Positions 1 to 7,549 of a stretch of 64,000 nucleotides of DNA are shown in pieces. The DNA lies in the NCBI GenBank assembly GCA_016342495.1, contig JAEIOG010000015.1, positions 1-64,000 of the forward strand, in the 5' to 3' direction. The notes beneath the pieces are model-generated. The model did not search any database. It was given only the letters and a program-made list of their open reading frames with translations, and was not told the DNA's origin. This DNA comes from Phycisphaerae bacterium. Lineage in GTDB: Bacteria; Planctomycetota; Phycisphaerae; Sedimentisphaerales; SM23-30. Numbering within the stretch: the first letter of the stretch is position 1; each line of letters starts with the position of its first letter. A program made the translations under genes and the position numbers.

Positions 1-75
1 TAACTTTCTTTGAAATTATATGAGATAAATCAAAATAATAATAATTTTAAGATTGACAAAAGTCGTTCCATATCA

Positions 76-229
76 GGATGGGTAAAACTTGTTTTGCCCA
101 TGCTGTTTAAAATTCTCATGAGCGCAGCGAATACTTTGCCAATTTGAAATCTGCAAAATAAATTCAATTTTTGCCGGGTGCCCGCAACCTGAAAATGATA
201 GTAAATAAACGGGGTGGCAGCGCCCTGCG
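76..229 (-). repeat. Dispersed repeat A, copy 1 (partial, inverted)
   Basis: This 154-bp stretch is the reverse complement of the left part of the near-identical repeats at 6071-6287 and 8708-8924. It carries the same order of blocks (CGGGGTGGCAG end, GCCGGGTGC block, ATGAGCGCAGCGAATACTTTG block, GATGGGTAAAACTTG block) with a few substitutions, and lacks the far end that finishes in CCTACCTGGCT. It lies immediately upstream of a 5'-truncated RHS fragment, the same arrangement seen around 8620-8924. Confidence 0.9.
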
Positions 230-247
230 GCGGGTGGCAGCGGTTAA

Positions 248-871
248 CTTGTTAACCGATGGCGACGTAGCCACAAACTTCAAATTGCATTTGATGCCAC
301 AATTTATGTTGACGGCTATACAGAAACATGGTATTACTATTTACAGGACAGTTTAGGAAATGTAATCGCTCTTATAGATGATAGCGGTGCTATCGTCGAG
401 ACATACAAATATACGCCGTTTGGCACGCCAACGATCAAGAATGCCAGCGGAACCGAGATAGCCACCAGCTCTGTCGATAACCCCTATATGTTCACCGGCA
501 GAAGATGGGACGCCGAAACTTCAACCTATTATTATCGCTTCCGCAATTATTGTCCTATGCTGGGTAGATTCATGCAAAATGACCCGCTGGGTTATGTCGA
601 TGGCATGAACCAGTATGCTTATTGTGGTAAAAACAATAGTTCGTGCACGAAATTTTTAGGTGCAAATTATAATGTAAACGCTGTTGATAAGCCATATATT
701 GTTCCTTTTGACAATTTTTTTCTTATGGGCGATAATATTTCCGAGAGCGTTGATAGCAGGTTTTTTGGTCCTTTATCAAAAAATAAAATATTAGGAAAAG
801 TGACAAAAATATTATGGCCGCCTAGCAGGGCAGCAGTTTTTGATTTCAAATCATTACCAGCAAGACAGTAA
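248..871 (+). pseudogene. RHS-core fragment fused in frame to a signal peptidase I tail
   Basis: The frame is open from 248 after an in-frame TAA at 245-247, but has no start codon before ATG 488, so it is a 5'-truncated remnant. Residues from about 15 to 125 are classic RHS repeat-associated core: DSLGNVIALIDDSG, YKYTPFGTP, FTGRRWDAE, YYYRFRNYCPMLGRF, NDPLGYVDGMNQYAYCG. After NNSSC the sequence changes to VPFDNFFLMGDNISESVDSR, followed by FGPLSKNKILGK and ILWPPSR, which matches the C-terminal boxes of S26 leader peptidases (GDN..S.DSR..G). The catalytic Ser and Lys boxes of S26 are absent, so this half cannot be an active peptidase. It is either a recombinational chimera or an RHS tip that captured the segment. 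Dispersed repeats lie directly upstream; a small membrane protein follows 13 bases after the stop. Confidence 0.8.
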
Positions 872-884
872 ACGAGGTAGGATT

Positions 885-1043
885 ATGGCAACTTGGTTCG
901 TAGCTATTATTATTTTTATGATTATTGGTATATTTAAACTTAAATTACATAAAGCCCAAATACCCTTGGGACAAAAAATACTATATTTGTTGTTTTTTGT
1001 TATTATTGCCTTTTTGTTGGGTATGATACGAAATGCAAATTGA
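885..1043 (+). CDS. Small two-helix membrane protein
   Basis: A 52-residue ORF starts at ATG 885 behind a good ribosome site (ACGAGGTAGGATT). An upstream in-frame ATG at 840 lies inside the RHS/S26 frame and lacks a Shine-Dalgarno sequence. The product is almost entirely two hydrophobic segments (residues 3-17, FVAIIIFMIIGIF-like, and 31-46, ILYLLFFVIIAFLLG) joined by a basic loop, so an inner-membrane hairpin is likely. It follows the RHS-signal peptidase chimera by 13 bases. It could be an original neighbour of the captured signal peptidase gene or an immunity-type protein; the sequence does not decide. I do not recognise a family. Confidence 0.55.
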   Translation: MATWFVAIIIFMIIGIFKLKLHKAQIPLGQKILYLLFFVIIAFLLGMIRNAN

Positions 1044-1142
1044 ATATATTTGTAAGCCAGGTTGGGCACATTAATTTTACAATTTTGTTACAGCCGTCAA
1101 CATGAGGCAACCGGAACATTGAATAAGACATACGACTTTTCC

Positions 1143-1196
1143 GGTAGGGTGGGCCATGCCCACGCTGATATTAAAGCCATGAGCAAAGCGAATGCC
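1143..1196 (-). repeat. Dispersed repeat D, partial copy
   Basis: The block GGTAGGGTGGGCCATGCCCA followed by CGCTGATATTAAAGCCATGA and GCAAAGCGAATGCC is the reverse complement of the blocks at 5917-5997 and 19894-19973 (TTCGCTTTGCTCAT, TTTTATCAGCGTGGG, CCACCCTT). The GTGGGCCATGCCCAC centre is palindromic. The rest of 1044-1286 shows no supported gene. Confidence 0.75.
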
Positions 1197-1267
1197 TCAA
1201 ACAACCATCGCCAGCAAACACCATCCCATCACCCCAAAATACCAACATTCAAAATCGTCACAAAACC

Positions 1268-1282
1268 ATACCCTTTGGGTAT
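1268..1282. repeat. Palindrome ATACCCTTTGGGTAT
   Basis: A 15-bp palindrome just past the hflX stop codon. The same palindrome (ATACCCAAAGGGTAT) occurs at 25898-25912 upstream of pyrF. It could form a short hairpin but has no T-run on the hflX side, so I do not call it a terminator. Confidence 0.6.
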
Positions 1283-1286
1283 AAAA

Positions 1287-2579
1287 TCAAATTTTCTCCA
1301 CCGACAATGGCTTCAAACTTTCCAGACCATGTATCTGCTTGGCCCCCAGAAAAGCTTCCATCTCCACATAATCATCTTTATATTCTTCATTGACAATTGT
1401 CCCATGAGCCCGGATAAACGCTGACACCTTGCCATTATCATAGCCATAGCGAATCATTAACCGCCGTTGCCTGCCAGTTACACGATTCAGCACAATATCA
1501 ACCAGCTCATCAATACCAAAACCCGTCTTAGCCGAAATCAAAATTGCATCCGGGTTCAAAGCCTTAAATCCTGCCGCTCTGTTTTCCGCTTCTTCGCAAT
1601 CAACTTTATTAACCACCAGAAGAATATCTTTGTCGGCACAACCCAGCTCTTCCAAAACATTATTGACAGCGTCAACCTGCTGAGTCATATGGCTATGGGA
1701 AGCATCCACCACATGCAAAAGCAAATCAGCATGAATCGCTTCTTCCAGTGTCGCCCGAAACGAAGCAACCAGATGATGTGGCAAATCTCGAACAAAGCCA
1801 ACTGTATCACTCAATAAAACATAATTATCTTTAGACAAATCCCAGCGGCTCGTCTTTGTGTCAAGGGTGGCAAATAACTGGTCGGCAGCATAAGTAGCAG
1901 TCCCAGCTACGGTATTCATCAGCGTGCTCTTGCCGGCATTGGTATAGCCCACCAGCGAAACCGTAAAATGATTGCTGCGGCTTTTGACCTGCCGGGTTTT
2001 ACGCTGATCTATTTCTTTTATCTGCCGGGTAAGCTGAGTTACCCGTTTGCTTACTAGCCGCCGGTCAATTTCCAGCTGCGATTCTCCAGTACCACGAGTA
2101 CCCACCCCTCCAGATGCGGCACTACCGGTAACAGTGTCCAGATGGCTCCACATCCGAGTCAGCCGTGGATAAGTATATTCTAATTGAGCCAACTCAACCT
2201 GCATCCGTGCTTCGGCAGAATTTGCCCGGGCGGCGAAAATATCCAAAATTAATTCGCTACGGTCCAGAACCTTTCTTTCGATGATTTTTTCCAACTCACG
2301 AATCTGGGCTGGCGATAAATCGTTGTCGAAAATCACCGCATCGGCTTCCAAACGCAGGGCAATATCCGCTATTTCTTCCACTTTTCCCTTACCAATATAC
2401 AAAGCAGGGTCGATTTTTTGCCTTTTTTGCTTAATATATGCCAAAGGTTCAACATTTGCGGCCTTTATTAGCGACTCCAGCTCGGCTATTGATTCTTTGG
2501 GGGGAAGGGTATTATCGGGCAACTGAATATGAACCATCAATGCAGTCTCAGTTTTTTGTCTTGTTAAATCGTTTTCCAA
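1287..2579 (-). CDS. hflX: GTPase HflX
   Basis: HflX is a ribosome-associated GTPase that splits stalled or stress-inactivated 70S ribosomes. All signatures are visible: the N-terminal HflX domain with IGKGKVEEI and a coiled segment around LDRSELILDIFAARA; the glycine-rich linker SGGVGTRGTGESQLE; then the G domain with G1 GYTNAGKST, G3 DTVGFVRDLP, G4 NKVD and G5 SAKTG. At 430 residues it has normal length. The TTG start at 2579 gives the N-terminus expected by comparison with other HflX proteins (about a dozen residues before the MVHIQL strand), although the ribosome site is weak; ATG 2537 is the alternative and would begin inside that strand. It is a single-gene unit. Confidence 0.95.
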   Translation of the reverse strand: MENDLTRQKTETALMVHIQLPDNTLPPKESIAELESLIKAANVEPLAYIKQKRQKIDPALYIGKGKVEEIADIALRLEADAVIFDNDLSPAQIRELEKIIERKVLDRSELILDIFAARANSAEARMQVELAQLEYTYPRLTRMWSHLDTVTGSAASGGVGTRGTGESQLEIDRRLVSKRVTQLTRQIKEIDQRKTRQVKSRSNHFTVSLVGYTNAGKSTLMNTVAGTATYAADQLFATLDTKTSRWDLSKDNYVLLSDTVGFVRDLPHHLVASFRATLEEAIHADLLLHVVDASHSHMTQQVDAVNNVLEELGCADKDILLVVNKVDCEEAENRAAGFKALNPDAILISAKTGFGIDELVDIVLNRVTGRQRRLMIRYGYDNGKVSAFIRAHGTIVNEEYKDDYVEMEAFLGAKQIHGLESLKPLSVEKI

Positions 2580-3043
2580 ATTGTTTTTTCTTATATAAGT
2601 TGTTATTATTAAAACATTTACATGTAATAATTGTATTATGACAATAAATGAAGGTTATTATTCAAAGGCCAATGACAGATAAATATTATAATTGAGTTGG
2701 CCTGATTTTGCAATAACAGCCTTTTTTCAATCCGATTATTATATTAAAATATTGGCACGCTTGACATAAAATAACGCTATGGGCCCACCTCTTTGGAGTT
2801 TGTTAGGGATAACAAAGGGTACCGAAATCGACACTTTAAAGCACTTTTTACACTTTTGGGTATGAAAATGAACAAAATTTACTTTTTTTTAGGGACTGCC
2901 CCACTCACAAAGGCCACTAGTATAGTGAACATGCAGGACACGACTGTGCCTTGCGTTTCGGGCTCTGAATGTACAGTCAGGCCCATAAAAAGTGCAAATG
3001 TGCCATTGGAAAGTACCGATTTTGTTTTGTCGGAGGTGACGTT
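2580..3043. other. Intergenic region, hflX to sigma factor
   Basis: This 464-base gap lies between two divergently transcribed genes and must hold both promoters. A TTGACA hexamer is present at 2761-2766, but I see no convincing -10 at 17 bases from it. ORFs that cross the region lack ribosome sites and protein-like composition. The end (3031-3043) holds the Shine-Dalgarno of the sigma gene. Confidence 0.4.
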
Positions 3044-3574
3044 TTGAGCATTTCCGATGCTGATTTAGTAAAAAAGGTGCTTCAGGGCGATCAAAATGCC
3101 TTTGGCCAGCTATATGACAAATATGCCCGATTAGTTCGAGCAATTTGCTATGATACTACCGGAGACGTCACTCAGGCTCAGGATCTGGGCCAGGAAGTGT
3201 TTTTGCGAGCTTATAATAAGCTTGAAGTATTGCAGGACCATGATCGCTTTAGTCCCTGGCTGGTTTCGATGGCCCGGAATGTCTGCCGTGAATTTCGCCG
3301 CAGTAAATTCCGCGACAAACATGTTCTTATGGGTTTTGACACACCCGAAGAAACAACTGAATATGAAACTGTATCGCAGCATGATATTTCCGATGAAGTA
3401 CATGATGCAATGATGCAGCTGGACGAAGATGAACGGATGGCTTTGCATGTTTATTATCTGCAAGGTAATGATCCGAAAAAAGCCCAGGAGATTCTGGGTA
3501 TCTCACGTAGCAGCTTCTATCGATTATTAGAAAAAGCCCGTGAGAATTTACATAAATTGTTAACCGAAGAATAA
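3044..3574 (+). CDS. ECF-type RNA polymerase sigma factor
   Basis: The predicted 176-residue protein has sigma region 2 (QGDQNAFGQLYDKYARLVRA, then DLGQEVFLRAY and PWLVSMARNVCREFRR) and a region 4 helix-turn-helix near the C-terminus (LGISRSSFYRLLEKARENLH). I place the start at TTG 3044 because a strong Shine-Dalgarno, GGAGGTGA, lies at 3032-3039, five to six bases upstream; the longer ORF from 2969 adds an implausible cysteine/lysine-rich leader that runs through this ribosome site. It is followed after 30 bases by a membrane-anchored protein that is a plausible anti-sigma or co-regulated partner. Region 3 is absent, as usual for ECF factors. Which ECF subgroup it belongs to cannot be decided here. 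Confidence 0.88.
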   Translation: MSISDADLVKKVLQGDQNAFGQLYDKYARLVRAICYDTTGDVTQAQDLGQEVFLRAYNKLEVLQDHDRFSPWLVSMARNVCREFRRSKFRDKHVLMGFDTPEETTEYETVSQHDISDEVHDAMMQLDEDERMALHVYYLQGNDPKKAQEILGISRSSFYRLLEKARENLHKLLTEE

Positions 3575-3604
3575 CAGTAAAACTCGATAAAAAACGAGAC
3601 GACT

Positions 3605-4441
3605 ATGAAATTCGATGATAAACTTAAAAATTATTACAACCAGCTGAACAACAATCATGATCAGCTTCGCGACGAGCTTTTAGCGAAGTTACCTGATGAT
3701 GTTTATACCGGACGACTGGAATTTATTCGCAGTCCGCTTCGGATCGCGGCAAAATTCATTAGTGCCGCCGCGGCGGTATTGCTCGTGGCTGCCGGGTTGT
3801 CAATGCTTTCTACTGACGACTTCAATTTGAACAATTACAGTTCAACAAATGAGGTTGCGACTATACAGTCAGCAGAAAACCTGGCCTGGGCAGAAATTAC
3901 CGAATTGATTAGCCGACCAGAAAGTCTGCATTGTAAGATGACAACTTTCAGCGGTCGTAATGAGTCCAGTATGTTGTTCTGGTGGCAGCAGCCCAATGAT
4001 CATCGGATGGAATTTACCAATGGCATGATTAATGCCGCCAGCGATGGGAAGTATTATACTTATAATCCAGAAACCAAGAAAAAAGATAAATATAATGTTA
4101 AGAATGCAGGCTATGATGCTGTTAACCCCAGTCAGTTTATTCTTGGCTTGATGGGAATGCCAAGCATGTTCCCAGGCTGGATTGAAAGTTCTGCTGAGAA
4201 GTTTATTGACCAGAGCCAGATTGTCAGCTCGAAAGAAATCACTTTCAAAGAACGTCTCTGTTATGAAATAGTGGCCAACCGCGACAGTAGCAAAGTCGAA
4301 TACATCATAGACCAGTTCGAGCCAACAATTTATAAAGCTACCCAATATGAAACTCGTAATGGGAAAGAAATCAAAGTATCTGAAATTGAGATATTGGAAC
4401 TTAACAAAGTTTATCCCGAAACATTATTCAAACTTCCATAA
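3605..4441 (+). CDS. Membrane-anchored LolA-like protein, possible anti-sigma partner
   Basis: The 278-residue product has a charged cytoplasmic N-terminus (1-46), one transmembrane helix (about 50-70, FISAAAAVLLVAAGLSML) and an extracytoplasmic domain of about 200 residues. That domain reads as an outer-membrane lipoprotein carrier (LolA/LppX-like) beta fold: alternating strands such as LHCKMTTFSGRNESSMLFWW, HRMEFTNG and DGKYYTYNPETKK. Topology and position directly after the ECF sigma gene (30-base gap) suggest that it senses an envelope signal and controls the sigma factor, but no zinc-binding anti-sigma motif is visible, so the role is inferred from context. A strong terminator ends the two-gene unit. 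Confidence 0.7.
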   Translation: MKFDDKLKNYYNQLNNNHDQLRDELLAKLPDDVYTGRLEFIRSPLRIAAKFISAAAAVLLVAAGLSMLSTDDFNLNNYSSTNEVATIQSAENLAWAEITELISRPESLHCKMTTFSGRNESSMLFWWQQPNDHRMEFTNGMINAASDGKYYTYNPETKKKDKYNVKNAGYDAVNPSQFILGLMGMPSMFPGWIESSAEKFIDQSQIVSSKEITFKERLCYEIVANRDSSKVEYIIDQFEPTIYKATQYETRNGKEIKVSEIEILELNKVYPETLFKLP

Positions 4442-4473
4442 AACAAACACACACTACAATAATTTTTTCCGCC

Positions 4474-4498
4474 AAAGCAGCTTTCGGGCTGCTTTTTT
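4474..4498 (+). terminator. Rho-independent terminator after sigma operon
   Basis: The stem AAAGCAGC / GCTGCTTT with loop TTTCGG is followed by a run of T residues, 33 bases after the stop codon at 4441. Confidence 0.85.
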
Positions 4499-4893
4499 CT
4501 TGGCAGATTTTATACTGAAAGTGATCAAGTCTGTAAGCGAGAAAATGTGCGATATTGCTCATGCCCGGTCAAAGACAGGGTATGCATTGCTATTTACCAA
4601 GGGATCGCTTTTGCGTGGATTCTTGTCACCCTGGATGCATAACGAGATGCTGGTAGATGATTTTAAATACCATGCTGATCATAAATAATTAGCTAACAGC
4701 AACTTATGGATGGCCCATTGTTCGTGAGGCAGTTTATTCATATTTTTTTCTATACATTAGCCATTTTATAGGAATATAATCTTATACAGGGCTAAACATG
4801 CCGTTAGTCAACTAGATAATAATAATAATTGGTTTCTATTACAGATGTTTTTTCTCGAACTGCATATTTTATGTGAGATAAATAAGGAAACAA
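4499..4893. other. Intergenic region before prepilin-like gene
   Basis: No gene can be supported here. An open frame continues to 4688 (ending VDDFKYHADHK) but has no ribosome site and overlaps the upstream gene and its terminator. The region presumably holds the promoter of the prepilin-like gene; the sequence just before ATG 4894 (ATAAGGAAACAA) is its ribosome site. Confidence 0.4.
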
Positions 4894-5733
4894 ATGATGG
4901 TTAATAAAAAATTAGCAACAAAATCCGGTTTTACCTTAATTGAGCTTCTGGTCGTAATATCTATCATCGCTTTGCTGGTGTCGATTCTTATGCCAGCATT
5001 GGCCAAAGCACGTAAAGCAGCCAGAACCACGGTATGCCAGAGTCGCCTGCGCCAAATAGCCTTTGGCATGATCTATTATGCAGATGCCAATAATGATACA
5101 GTTCTGACTGTTGGCGGTAATAATCCCAACGGGGCGATTTCATATTACTGGTATGATGAGCTGGCTGAACATATGGGAGTTAAGGGCTATAAAGAAGATC
5201 CCGCAAAGCACCGTGACGGTATCATGAAAATCATCAATTGCCCTGAAGTCAAAAAGGAACCTATAGAATCCAAATATTGGGGATCATTCGACAGGCCATG
5301 GTATGTAAGCTTCAGCGCGGGTTTGGGATCGTTAAGCAAATCGGCAGGATCTTACACTATCAATGGATGGGTCGAACAGCGAGGCTATTATGGCAGTACA
5401 ATTAAAGAGAATTATTTCAGTAAGAAATTTACAGTCATTCCCGGAGAAGTGCCAATTTTTTCTGATGGGATGTGGGTAGATACCTGGGTATTATCAACCG
5501 ATGCACCACCAGTTTCAATTGATGACCCAGATGGCTATTCTAATTTTAACGTTGGAATGCAAAGAATATGCATCGACCGCCACGATAAGAAAATTAATAT
5601 CGCTCATATCGATGGTCATGTGGAAAAATTTGGTCTGGCCGAACTGTGGCAACAGAAATGGCACAAGGGTTATGGACGTAGATCATCGGATTCGATATTA
5701 AAAGCTTATCCCAATTTTGCTAAATTGTTATAA
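4894..5733 (+). CDS. Prepilin-like protein with H-X9-DG motif
   Basis: The N-terminus is a type IV/type II prepilin signal: basic MMVNKKLATKS, then the cleavage site G|FTLIELLVVISIIALLV with Glu at +5, and a long hydrophobic helix. The 279-residue length and the tail HIDGHVEKF within a H-(X)n-DG context match the very abundant planctomycete pseudopilin family annotated as prepilin-type N-terminal cleavage/methylation with H-X9-DG processing motif (DUF1559-related). Such proteins are thought to be processed by a prepilin peptidase and exported by a type II-like machine; the ligand or role of this copy is unknown. The start follows AAGGAAACAA. It stands alone, with no secretion machinery genes nearby. 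Confidence 0.88.
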   Translation: MMVNKKLATKSGFTLIELLVVISIIALLVSILMPALAKARKAARTTVCQSRLRQIAFGMIYYADANNDTVLTVGGNNPNGAISYYWYDELAEHMGVKGYKEDPAKHRDGIMKIINCPEVKKEPIESKYWGSFDRPWYVSFSAGLGSLSKSAGSYTINGWVEQRGYYGSTIKENYFSKKFTVIPGEVPIFSDGMWVDTWVLSTDAPPVSIDDPDGYSNFNVGMQRICIDRHDKKINIAHIDGHVEKFGLAELWQQKWHKGYGRRSSDSILKAYPNFAKLL

Positions 5734-5916
5734 ATACCAGAGCTTATACCAGCATAGCTATCGGCTGTGGAGATATTGTGGGCGATGTTTCTTTGGAGAG
5801 GTAGCGGATGGTATTAATTTTGTTGTTTGGCGTCGGCGCGATGGAGGCGGTGTCGCAATTGAAAATTTTATAAATTTTGTGACATTTTAGCCAAGTTAAG
5901 CAATACGCAACAATGG

Positions 5917-5997
5917 GTATTCGCTTTGCTCATGTGATTTTATCAGCGTGGGCATGGCCACCCTTGTCGCTGGTAGATGTATTTGTAGATCCGGCTG
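5917..5997 (+). repeat. Dispersed repeat D, copy 2
   Basis: The blocks TATTCGCTTTGCTCATG, TTTTATCAGCGTGGGCATGG, CCACCCTTGTCGCTGGTAGA and TGTATTTGTAGATCCGG recur at 19894-19973, in a partial inverted copy at 1143-1196, and in a more diverged form at 22800-22877. The preceding stretch 5734-5916 shows no gene. Confidence 0.85.
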
Positions 5998-6070
5998 TTT
6001 CGTATTTACGATTGGGACAAAACATGATAGCGAAATAGGTAAATGATTTACCCAACCTGGCTGCCACCCC

Positions 6071-6287
6071 GTTTATTTATTATCATTTTCAGGTTGCGTG
6101 CACCCGGCAAAAATTGAATTTATTTTGCAGATTTCAAATAGGCAAAGTATTCGCTGCGCTCATGAGAATTTTAAACAGCATGGGCAAAACAAGTTTTACC
6201 CATCCTACCATTTCGCTGGTGCCGTTTGCTTCATGTTTGCGATTGTGCCAGAGTCAGCAAAATGAATTTGCCCGTCCTACCTGGCTA
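6071..6287 (+). repeat. Dispersed repeat A, copy 2 (full length)
   Basis: This 217-bp unit matches 8708-8924 with a single visible difference (GTTTGCGATTG against GTTTACGATTG), and an inverted partial copy lies at 76-229. It runs from GTTTATTTATTATCATTTTC to CCTACCTGGCT. It is preceded by CTGCCACCCC, a block found at other repeat borders in this window. No ORF of its own is convincing, so it behaves like a non-coding mobile or recombinogenic element. Its last bases supply the stop codon of the gene on the opposite strand. Confidence 0.95.
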
Positions 6288-6734
6288 CCCCATAGGTGTG
6301 TTTGAATTTTTAGGTTGCAGCACGCAAGTAAAATAATATAGCCCTCCACCATATTGACGATCATTACACTCTATAATACCTTTGTCAATTAATTGAGAGA
6401 ATTCTTGTTCGACATCACAAACTTTCCATTTATCAGGAATTTCAAGCTTCCCATTCTCAACATACTTCTGAATAAACCACAAGTTAAACGCATCGAATCT
6501 ACACTCTGGAGCTGGACCAAAGTCAAAGTCAAAATAATGTTCATCATCTAATTCTATACAGCACCCAATGCCATGCAAGGAGAAGCTGCTTCCATCGGGC
6601 AAAATGCCATTTTTCGGCATCTGCTTTTGATGATATGCAAGCATTATATTATCGACAGAATATTTATCTTTAATGGCACCAACATAAAATGCAACAGTTT
6701 TTATGTAATCTTTTATTATTGTTACTAAAATCAT
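6285..6734 (-). CDS. DUF6896-like protein, possible immunity protein
   Basis: The 149-residue protein contains LHGIGCCIELDDEHYFDFDF followed by FDAFNLWFI, a pattern I associate with the DUF6896 family; this is memory-based and moderate in certainty. Proteins of this type often sit behind RHS or other polymorphic toxins. Here it is the second gene downstream of the RHS tip at 7550-8620, on the same strand, which favours an immunity or orphan-immunity role. The stop codon TAG (6287-6285) falls in the terminal bases of repeat A copy 2, so the C-terminus may have been cut or re-terminated by that repeat. No clear Shine-Dalgarno is seen before ATG 6734. Confidence 0.6.
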   Translation of the reverse strand: MILVTIIKDYIKTVAFYVGAIKDKYSVDNIMLAYHQKQMPKNGILPDGSSFSLHGIGCCIELDDEHYFDFDFGPAPECRFDAFNLWFIQKYVENGKLEIPDKWKVCDVEQEFSQLIDKGIIECNDRQYGGGLYYFTCVLQPKNSNTPMG

Positions 6735-6837
6735 ATATATCCTTATCTAATCCTATTTGGAGCAACACCTGCCCCTTGAATCATCACTTCTTCAAGAGAT
6801 TTGTAGTTATAACGCTTCAATTCTTCAATGCCACCCC

Positions 6838-6933
6838 GTACGTGTTTTTATCCCGGTTGCGGGCACCCGGCGCTGCCACCCGTCGGTCTAGCCTGCGCCC
6901 GGCCCACATCCGCGTGGGCATGGCTCACTAGCA
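6838..6933. repeat. Dispersed repeat B with adjoining GC-rich block
   Basis: CGTACGTGTTTTTATCCCGG followed by TTGCGGGCACCCGGCG (6838-6872) is repeated at 8674-8708, with a shorter relative near 19117-19133. It continues into a GC-rich block with CGCGTGGGCATGGCTCAC, related to repeat D. It separates the two immunity-like genes. Confidence 0.8.
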
Positions 6934-6962
6934 GGTTTGAAAAGTACAGTCTGCCTCAACGA

Positions 6963-7475
6963 TTACTCGAAAGGATCAATTTCATCGATAACGCCAAAAA
7001 AATTACCTTTACACAATAATATATCCTCTGGCGATAGTTCCTCAGGTTCTTTGCTAATTTCATATATTTTTAATTGATACTCAATGTTAAATATTGAACC
7101 TTGGCATTTTTTGAAATCCATTAATATTTCATAATATTCGTACCACTGTCCTTCACCATTGATCTCAACAGAAACATGATTCGTTTCTGACATTTCATTA
7201 TAGCCTTCAATATCTGTGCCTAAAGTATCATCAGCAAATCTTCTGTTGGCAAAGTCAATATGTATCCGGCCGCCATCAAGTTTATCTAAGCTTTCGAATA
7301 AAGGCACCTCAATGTCTGCAATTTTTATGCCTTGGCAACCTGTTTTATCATAAGCAGCCATATACATAATTCTGTAACCATTTTGAAGATAGAAATGAAA
7401 CTCCATTTCTGTCTCATCTAATATCACAGTATGGTCTTGAACAACCAAGTAATTTTTTAATCTATCAATCATCAA
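6963..7475 (-). CDS. Uncharacterised protein behind RHS tip, likely immunity
   Basis: The 170-residue acidic, soluble protein has no signal peptide or membrane segment. I recognise no family. Visible features are a beta-rich middle (VILDETEMEFHFYLQNGYRI) and conserved-looking aromatic clusters (GEGQWYEYYEILMDF). It begins 75 bases downstream of the RHS toxin-end stop codon on the same strand, the position normally taken by the cognate immunity gene of an RHS/polymorphic toxin, and its acidity fits that role. The function is inferred from position only. Confidence 0.55.
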   Translation of the reverse strand: MMIDRLKNYLVVQDHTVILDETEMEFHFYLQNGYRIMYMAAYDKTGCQGIKIADIEVPLFESLDKLDGGRIHIDFANRRFADDTLGTDIEGYNEMSETNHVSVEINGEGQWYEYYEILMDFKKCQGSIFNIEYQLKIYEISKEPEELSPEDILLCKGNFFGVIDEIDPFE

Positions 7476-7549
7476 TATATTCCATATCCTGTATTATTTA
7501 TAATTTTCATTGTTGCTCACATTATTAGTCAATTGAAAAATCATATTAA

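Noticed and set aside
1062-1424. 120-residue plus-strand ORF downstream of the small membrane protein
   Set aside because: It covers repeat D and the antisense of the hflX 3' end; composition is not protein-like.
2761-2790. Promoter for the sigma gene at TTGACA
   Set aside because: No acceptable -10 hexamer 16-18 bases downstream.
4347-4688. 113-residue ORF after the LolA-like gene
   Set aside because: It overlaps the upstream gene out of frame, crosses a strong terminator and lacks a ribosome site.
6114-6305. ORF inside repeat A
   Set aside because: The same frame recurs in the other copies simply because the DNA is repeated; there is no start context or domain.
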